A DNA stretch of 52,725 nt from Romeriopsis navalis LEGE 11480 (GTDB lineage Bacteria; Cyanobacteriota; Cyanobacteriia; Leptolyngbyales; Leptolyngbyaceae). Shown here one piece after another: positions 48,513 through 52,725 of the stretch; within the stretch, counting starts at the first letter, position 1; each line of letters opens with the position of its first letter. The DNA is taken from NCBI RefSeq assembly GCF_015207035.1, contig NZ_JADEXQ010000036.1, positions 1 to 52,725 on the forward strand. The letters run 5' to 3'. The notes under the pieces are model-generated. The model ran no database searches. It was not told where the DNA came from and saw nothing but the letters and a program-made list of their open reading frames with translations. Made by a program: the position numbers and the translations under genes.

Positions 48513-51500
48513 TTAAGCCGACCGATTTCGATCTTCCTCCCACGTATCTTCACCAACTGGCACCCGAGCACCAGGAACTAGCGTAGTTTGTTCCTGGTGT
48601 GATTTTATTGAATCCTGCTTTTCGAGGGGTTCAGAGCTGATCCATACCCCTGAGTTACTCTTTTCACTTACGGGGTGTGGATCTTTTGGCTGACGCCGTT
48701 CGAGCACTGCTAGCAGATAGGCTAAGCGCTCTGGTTCAATACTGTAGGCTCCTCGTCGCCGATGGCGTTTGGTTGTAATCCCGCAGGTGGACAGCATCAC
48801 ACCAATAATTTGCTGGTCCGACATCGAGTCAATCTTGGTAAAGCCAAATCCCAGTCGAAACTCTGCCGCGTGATTTCGGATGAACTGAGCGATCGGTTCC
48901 GTCATCTCCGTCATTAGCTCATCGACCTTACCCGCGATAATCTGCGCAATCAGCTTGGTCATCCCCGCTTGCTCCATCAACCAACGCCGCACCGCACTCT
49001 TATCCCAATCCTGCGGCGTATCGGCATTGCGATTGATACTGCTGGCACTGCGCTCGATCGCCGTGGCATGGGATAAAGCTGCCTCTAGATTGCGAATCTC
49101 CTTTTGAGCTGCACCCTTACGGTCAAGCAATACATCTTCGGTTTCGACCGTCTCTAGACGATAGAACTTCTGTAATTGCCAGCGGGCTAAACTCAAGATT
49201 TCCTCGGGCGTGAGTGCTTCGGTCTGCTCCGATAGCTTTTTGGCTTTCTTATCATCGATTGGTTTAGCTTTCGCTACAGCTTGAGCATGGGCTAAGTTCA
49301 CCTGCTTGCGAGCCGTCTTAATTGCTTCACCGGCTGCAATCGCTTCCGCTTGGCTAATCGATGGAGTGAGAAACTGTACCTGCTTCCCTTCTTGTCGTAG
49401 CAGAGCAATCAATGTTTCGCGCAAGGCCCTCATTCCCCGATTGCGTCGGACTTCGAGCGCTGCCAGCATCTTGAGATTATGGGATTGCCAATCAATCCCC
49501 TCAGTTTTGACGATCGTTTCAGGGCTAAGACTGTGTCGAGCCAATCGTACTACTGCTGTACTAATTTGTTTGAACTCCTTCAGGAAGGCTGTGACGGTCT
49601 GGGCTTTGCTGAGTTTGCTATAGGCATTCCCCCGTTTGGCAATATGTACGAAGCGCGGCACCTGATTAGAGCGAACTCGATCCAATGATTGGGCCATACT
49701 ATGGGCCGTGATACTGCCGCCCTTGTAGAAGCCCCAGACTGAATCAATCAAATCAGTATGAGACTTGATACTGAACCCTTGGGTCACAGTCGGACTGGTA
49801 ATGATGACTCGGATGCCCATACGAATCAGGAGCGGAATTGTTCCACCTTTACTGGCAAGGAAATCAGCTTCTAAGTCATCACCGCTGGTATCACTGGTAA
49901 TTAGTAGGCTTTTTATCCCAATCTTTTGCAACATACTCGCGAAGCTCTCGGCCATCGTCTTGCCATCGGAGTTGAGATAAATCAGTTGGTGCTCCGGCAA
50001 GACTGCCACGCGCTCTAAAAAACTCGCGATCGTGGGGTTAAGTGGACATTCGAAAATGGTTGTTTGGTAGGTCAGAGCTTGACGATCGCTGCGGACTAAA
50101 TAAGCCTGTTCATCACGCATCGATTCGATATAGCGAATGGCTTCCTCAGTGAGGTCAGCATCGGCAAGAATTACCAAGTCTGCGGCTTGCACCCGGCGGA
50201 TGAATTCCGATAGGAGCAGGGGGCGCAATCCGTCTTTATTGGCTAGCTTTGAACCGAGTAAGAATTCCAGGGTAGCGGTTAGTTCATCGAGGATAAGAAT
50301 CCCACCATCCATCCGTTGGACTTTCAGTAATGACGGAATACAGACGGAAGCGCCTTTAACCAGTAGGCCATCTTTCAATAGATAGGAGCCAATCACATCA
50401 CTATCGTTGATGAACACACCGCCCCAGGTTTCGGCTTGGTCGCGGCCAAGGCTGACTAGTGGTGTAAAGGAAAGCCAATCATTGTCGCCGAGGAGCTGCG
50501 CGATCGCTTCTGATTTACCAGTCCCTTTGCCACCATAGAGCGCCACGATGCCGGACTGCGGTAATTGCTCAGTGACAGCCCTAAATTCTTGGTTGCCAAT
50601 GGGTAAATCGGGTTGGCGTTTGACGGCGGCAGCAAGCTGGCGACCGATGCGCCATTCGCCAGCGGGAAGTGCTGATTTATAGGCCACCTCCCAAGCCTCA
50701 ACTCCGGCATTCACAATCAAGTCATCGAGACCTTTGCATCGGCCATTCTGACCGTCCCAGTCGGCAATGCTAACGGATGCGCCAGTCTGTTCAAGATACC
50801 AAGACAAATCCGCCAGTGCGCCCTCAACTTTATAGCGGGTCTGGGGTTTTACATCTTGGTCAAAGGCCAGGATAAATTGACGACCCTCGACGGCAAAGCG
50901 CTGGAGATCAGAAATCAGTTCGGGCTTCAAGCGTCGGATGCGTTCATCCGCGATCGTCTCGTATTTACTGACTCCGGCATTTACCCCGTACAGCGCAATT
51001 GTCACATAGCCTTGTGACAGTGCGGCCAAGGCTTTCTTTCCCCCCTCAGTAATGACGATGGGAATATCCGCTGGACAGTCGGCCACCCAATCCCAGAATG
51101 AGTCTGCACCATCAATCTCAAATCCATAGCGCTGACTGATCGACTGTGCCAGTGCAGTGGGCACCGCCGGGAGAAAAGCCCGTGAGCCATTGCCGACGGG
51201 TGTTTCATATTTGCGAATTTTCCGCGACTTGTTATCCTGCTTGGGTCTTGATAGCTTGGCCTGCCAGCAAGAACCATCCTCGTTCAGCAGTAAAGCGGCC
51301 AGCAATGATTCATTGGCGCGGAGTCCAAACCGGCGATAACGCCAATTCAGTGCCTCATGAATGGGTGTTTCCGCTTCGCCGAGGGTATTGCTTTCTAAAT
51401 CGCCCACTACCTTTACGGCAGTGGCATATAAAGCTGGAGCAATCCCCGAGCCGTGGATAAATTCGGTTTGAAATGATTCGAGTGGAGTCTTTTGCTCCGC

Positions 51501-51518
51501 TGCCAGAGTCGCGCACAT
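48513..51518 (-). CDS. Plasmid replication protein, CyRepA1 type (DUF3854 primase-like plus helicase)
   Basis: 1001 residues. A Toprim-like DUF3854 region carries ITEGGKKALAAL (Glu at 158) and FILAFDQDVKP (Asp219, Asp221). A helicase-like ATPase follows: Walker A LYGGKGTGKSEAI (328-339), Walker B ILILDELTA (407-415), DADLT (about 453) and a C-terminal RecA-like segment (ITSPTVTQGFSI; MAQSLDRVRSN). This primase-helicase layout is that of CyRepA1, the initiator of many cyanobacterial plasmids. It should start replication and probably defines the plasmid's incompatibility. The tail (from about 690) is helical and highly charged. The long upstream region holds repeats and likely the origin. Confidence 0.9.
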   Translation of the reverse strand: MCATLAAEQKTPLESFQTEFIHGSGIAPALYATAVKVVGDLESNTLGEAETPIHEALNWRYRRFGLRANESLLAALLLNEDGSCWQAKLSRPKQDNKSRKIRKYETPVGNGSRAFLPAVPTALAQSISQRYGFEIDGADSFWDWVADCPADIPIVITEGGKKALAALSQGYVTIALYGVNAGVSKYETIADERIRRLKPELISDLQRFAVEGRQFILAFDQDVKPQTRYKVEGALADLSWYLEQTGASVSIADWDGQNGRCKGLDDLIVNAGVEAWEVAYKSALPAGEWRIGRQLAAAVKRQPDLPIGNQEFRAVTEQLPQSGIVALYGGKGTGKSEAIAQLLGDNDWLSFTPLVSLGRDQAETWGGVFINDSDVIGSYLLKDGLLVKGASVCIPSLLKVQRMDGGILILDELTATLEFLLGSKLANKDGLRPLLLSEFIRRVQAADLVILADADLTEEAIRYIESMRDEQAYLVRSDRQALTYQTTIFECPLNPTIASFLERVAVLPEHQLIYLNSDGKTMAESFASMLQKIGIKSLLITSDTSGDDLEADFLASKGGTIPLLIRMGIRVIITSPTVTQGFSIKSHTDLIDSVWGFYKGGSITAHSMAQSLDRVRSNQVPRFVHIAKRGNAYSKLSKAQTVTAFLKEFKQISTAVVRLARHSLSPETIVKTEGIDWQSHNLKMLAALEVRRNRGMRALRETLIALLRQEGKQVQFLTPSISQAEAIAAGEAIKTARKQVNLAHAQAVAKAKPIDDKKAKKLSEQTEALTPEEILSLARWQLQKFYRLETVETEDVLLDRKGAAQKEIRNLEAALSHATAIERSASSINRNADTPQDWDKSAVRRWLMEQAGMTKLIAQIIAGKVDELMTEMTEPIAQFIRNHAAEFRLGFGFTKIDSMSDQQIIGVMLSTCGITTKRHRRRGAYSIEPERLAYLLAVLERRQPKDPHPVSEKSNSGVWISSEPLEKQDSIKSHQEQTTLVPGARVPVGEDTWEEDRNRSA

Positions 51519-51737
51519 AACAATCGTTTCCCAAGTAACTGGTGAACAAGGGAAAGTGAGGGCAAACTTCGGGGCTATGAGTGAAATTTTTTGGAATTAA
51601 ATTTGGCTGACTACATAAATCTAACCGGATCCTGAAAAGCACTGATAGCAGTTAATCGAAGAATCTTCGCCACACACTTACCCGTTGGAAACGATGGGCC
51701 AGTTGGGGACTATACAAAAAATTTGCATAGAAAACTG

Positions 51738-51776
51738 TTGCTATGTGTGGAAAATGCTCCATAATGAACATAGCAA
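51738..51776 (+). promoter_or_regulatory. Inverted repeat containing a promoter-like sequence, rep upstream region
   Basis: TTGCTATGT and ACATAGCAA arms (9 bp) with 21 bases between. Plus-strand TTGCTA and CATAAT lie 16 bases apart in it. It may bind a copy-control regulator, or drive a short RNA going away from rep. Confidence 0.45.
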
Positions 51777-51847
51777 TGCGCCGCAACAGCGTTTGCTGTT
51801 TCGGGCCTTTCGAGGGATTGCTAACTAAATCGCCGGCAAAGCAAATC

Positions 51848-51868
51848 GAGTTAGTTTTTCCCGCCCAT
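51848..51868. repeat. Motif shared by the parA and rep upstream regions, copy 2
   Basis: GTTAGTTTTTCCCGCCCA, two bases different from the parA-side copy over 18, in the same orientation. It lies about 330 bp upstream of rep. Confidence 0.5.
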
Positions 51869-52324
51869 CATTTTTTCGAGATGAATAACCTAAGAGCCTC
51901 AGCGATTCCAGTCGTTGGGGTTTTTAGTTATTCGGGGTTGTTGCATCGGCGTACCTCACGTTTGCATTGGTTGATGACAACCCGAGAATGCCAGCTACCT
52001 CACCCAGAAGGGTGAGACCGAGAGACCGGGGATAGTTTGACAAGATCATACGGCAAGAATCGGCGGAAAATCACTGTTCGATGAGATTCTTTAGCCCGAA
52101 TTCGTCCAGTTAGAAAAAATTATGCGATCAGCACATTGAACGTAATTTTGGTAAATTCCATCAGTCGGATTTAATCGGCTATTTTTCTCTGTTGAGAGGC
52201 GTATTCCCACTAACAATCTCTCTACTGATAGGGGCTGTAAGTAGTTGTGCCTCATGTCCCTGACCTCATGACTTAACTAGGAATAAATAGATGCCGCATC
52301 TGAAGTAATTGACGCGAGGTGATA

Positions 52325-52725
52325 TTACCGTTGCGCACTTAAGATATTTGTTGCGGTTAGCTTCAACCCTGAAAAGGTGGGAGAGGTTATCATCTGGGTT
52401 CCAGTGAAAACTACATCGGTGTATGCGCCGCCGCTCAAAGTGCAGATCGTGATTTTCTCCTCCATTGGGTCCACAATCCAATACTCTGGAATATCTAAAA
52501 CCGAATACTCGCTATGTTTTGCGCGATAGTCGATTGTGATTGTCGAAGGACTAACGACTTCGACCACAAGTAAAGGTGATGGTTCATTCAGCGGAATAAA
52601 GGCTTCACGATCGGCCATCGATTGCCATTGCACCGCAGGAAGTACAACGACATCTGGGATTCTAGCGGTTTCCCAGCGGCTTCCCCTTGGGGATTGAATT
52701 GCCAGTTTCATATCCTTCGATACCC
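52325..52725 (-). CDS. Uma2 family (DUF820) putative endonuclease, C-terminal part; begins at 314 across the join
   Basis: C-terminal part of the gene that starts at 314. It carries the conserved core ARIPDVVVLP (the Asp of the PD motif), then PLLVVEVVSPST (the E-x-V motif with Glu), YRAKHSEYSVLDIPEYWIVDP, and a C-terminal beta-rich segment ending LTATNILSAQR. The EVVSPST and Y..KH.EY...IPEYWIVDP blocks are hallmarks of the family. All catalytic-type acidic positions look intact. The last 127 bases duplicate the left end, so this is one gene and not two. Codon phase is continuous over the join. Confidence 0.88.
   Translation of the reverse strand, partial: VSKDMKLAIQSPRGSRWETARIPDVVVLPAVQWQSMADREAFIPLNEPSPLLVVEVVSPSTITIDYRAKHSEYSVLDIPEYWIVDPMEEKITICTLSGGAYTDVVFTGTQMITSPTFSGLKLTATNILSAQR
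52599..52725. repeat. Terminal overlap (copy 2) marking a circular molecule
   Basis: Exact second copy of bases 1-127. It should be counted only once when the circle is closed. Confidence 0.95.

Larger units (their letters stand above)
51519..52324. other. Upstream region of rep, probable replication origin and control
   Basis: About 800 bases without a supported gene. It contains: TATAGT (51709-51714 on the minus strand), a possible rep -10; an inverted repeat TTGCTATGT...ACATAGCAA (51738-51776) that also embeds a plus-strand promoter-like TTGCTA-N16-CATAAT; a small AACAGC-GTTT-GCTGTT hairpin at about 51784-51799; the motif shared with the parA region (51850-51867); and a CTCACCC-AGAA-GGGTGAG hairpin at 51999-52016. 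A plus-strand RNA from 51738 could be a small regulator. The exact origin is not determined. Confidence 0.5.

Noticed and set aside
51743-52015. Plus-strand open frame of 90 codons upstream of rep
   Set aside because: It has no family features, low-complexity codon use and no good ribosome-binding site. It overlaps inverted repeats better explained as origin or control DNA.

Overview
The window is one complete circular plasmid of a cyanobacterium, linearised by assembly. Its first 127 bases are repeated exactly as its last 127, which gives a circle of 52,598 bp, and an Uma2-family gene reads straight across the join. Cyanobacterial origin is supported by scattered GCGATCGC (HIP1) octamers, a CyRepA1-type replication protein, a cyAbrB regulator, and CopR-type boxes (TTTCAT-N5-TTTCAT) like those known from Synechocystis. 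No rRNA or tRNA gene and no essential chromosomal gene was seen. The exact genus cannot be fixed from the sequence alone.

Layout. (1) 1-3.7 kb: an Uma2/RHH pair, then a tight four-gene operon of unknown function: two membrane proteins, a P-loop ATPase, and a 47-residue poly-valine membrane microprotein whose start overlaps the ATPase stop. (2) 3.7-8.5 kb: a low-density, horizontally patched region with a secreted GH13 alpha-amylase, a group II intron reverse-transcriptase remnant, a secreted Cys-rich protein and a lipoprotein. (3) 8.5-20.6 kb, mostly minus strand: divalent-metal resistance. It holds a CadA/ZiaA-like P-type ATPase with its SmtB-type repressor and two matching operators, an IS-truncated MauE-like gene, a two-component system, and a CzcA/CzcB-type efflux operon with a nonsense-interrupted DUF190 gene and a His-rich lipoprotein. 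(4) 21-37 kb: copper resistance. It holds a MerR regulator and CopA, a cupredoxin, CopRS, two small membrane proteins, a DUF411 protein and a multicopper oxidase on the plus strand. Facing these on the minus strand are an adaptor, FixH-like lipoprotein and RND pump, preceded by a NapH/NosR-like iron-sulphur membrane protein. (5) 37-42.3 kb: a methyltransferase, then mobilisation genes (TPR, DUF6753-like, MobD-like ATPase, TraK-like, oriT-like hairpin cluster, MobC, relaxase). (6) 42.3-46.4 kb: cyAbrB, a RelE/HigA-type toxin-antitoxin pair and a DUF1016 nuclease. (7) 46.6-52.3 kb: ParB/ParA, a 1001-residue CyRepA1-type replication protein and its upstream region.

How it works together. The plasmid is mobilisable but carries no recognisable mating-pair apparatus. 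It is stabilised by ParAB and one or two toxin-antitoxin-like pairs. Its main cargo is two parallel metal-efflux modules, each with a two-component system, RND pump, adaptor and FixH/YtkA-like lipoprotein; no outer-membrane factor (CzcC/CusC/TolC) is present, so that part is probably chromosomal. Three near-identical CopR-type boxes tie copRS, the copper RND operon and the region upstream of the methyltransferase into one likely copper regulon.

The most interesting points are the 28-bp perfect palindrome inside parB, the poly-valine microprotein operon, the CopR box in front of a methyltransferase, the iron-sulphur protein with Asp in place of a fourth Cys, the adaptor fused to a FixH-like domain, and a hairpin repeat shared by two distant loci.
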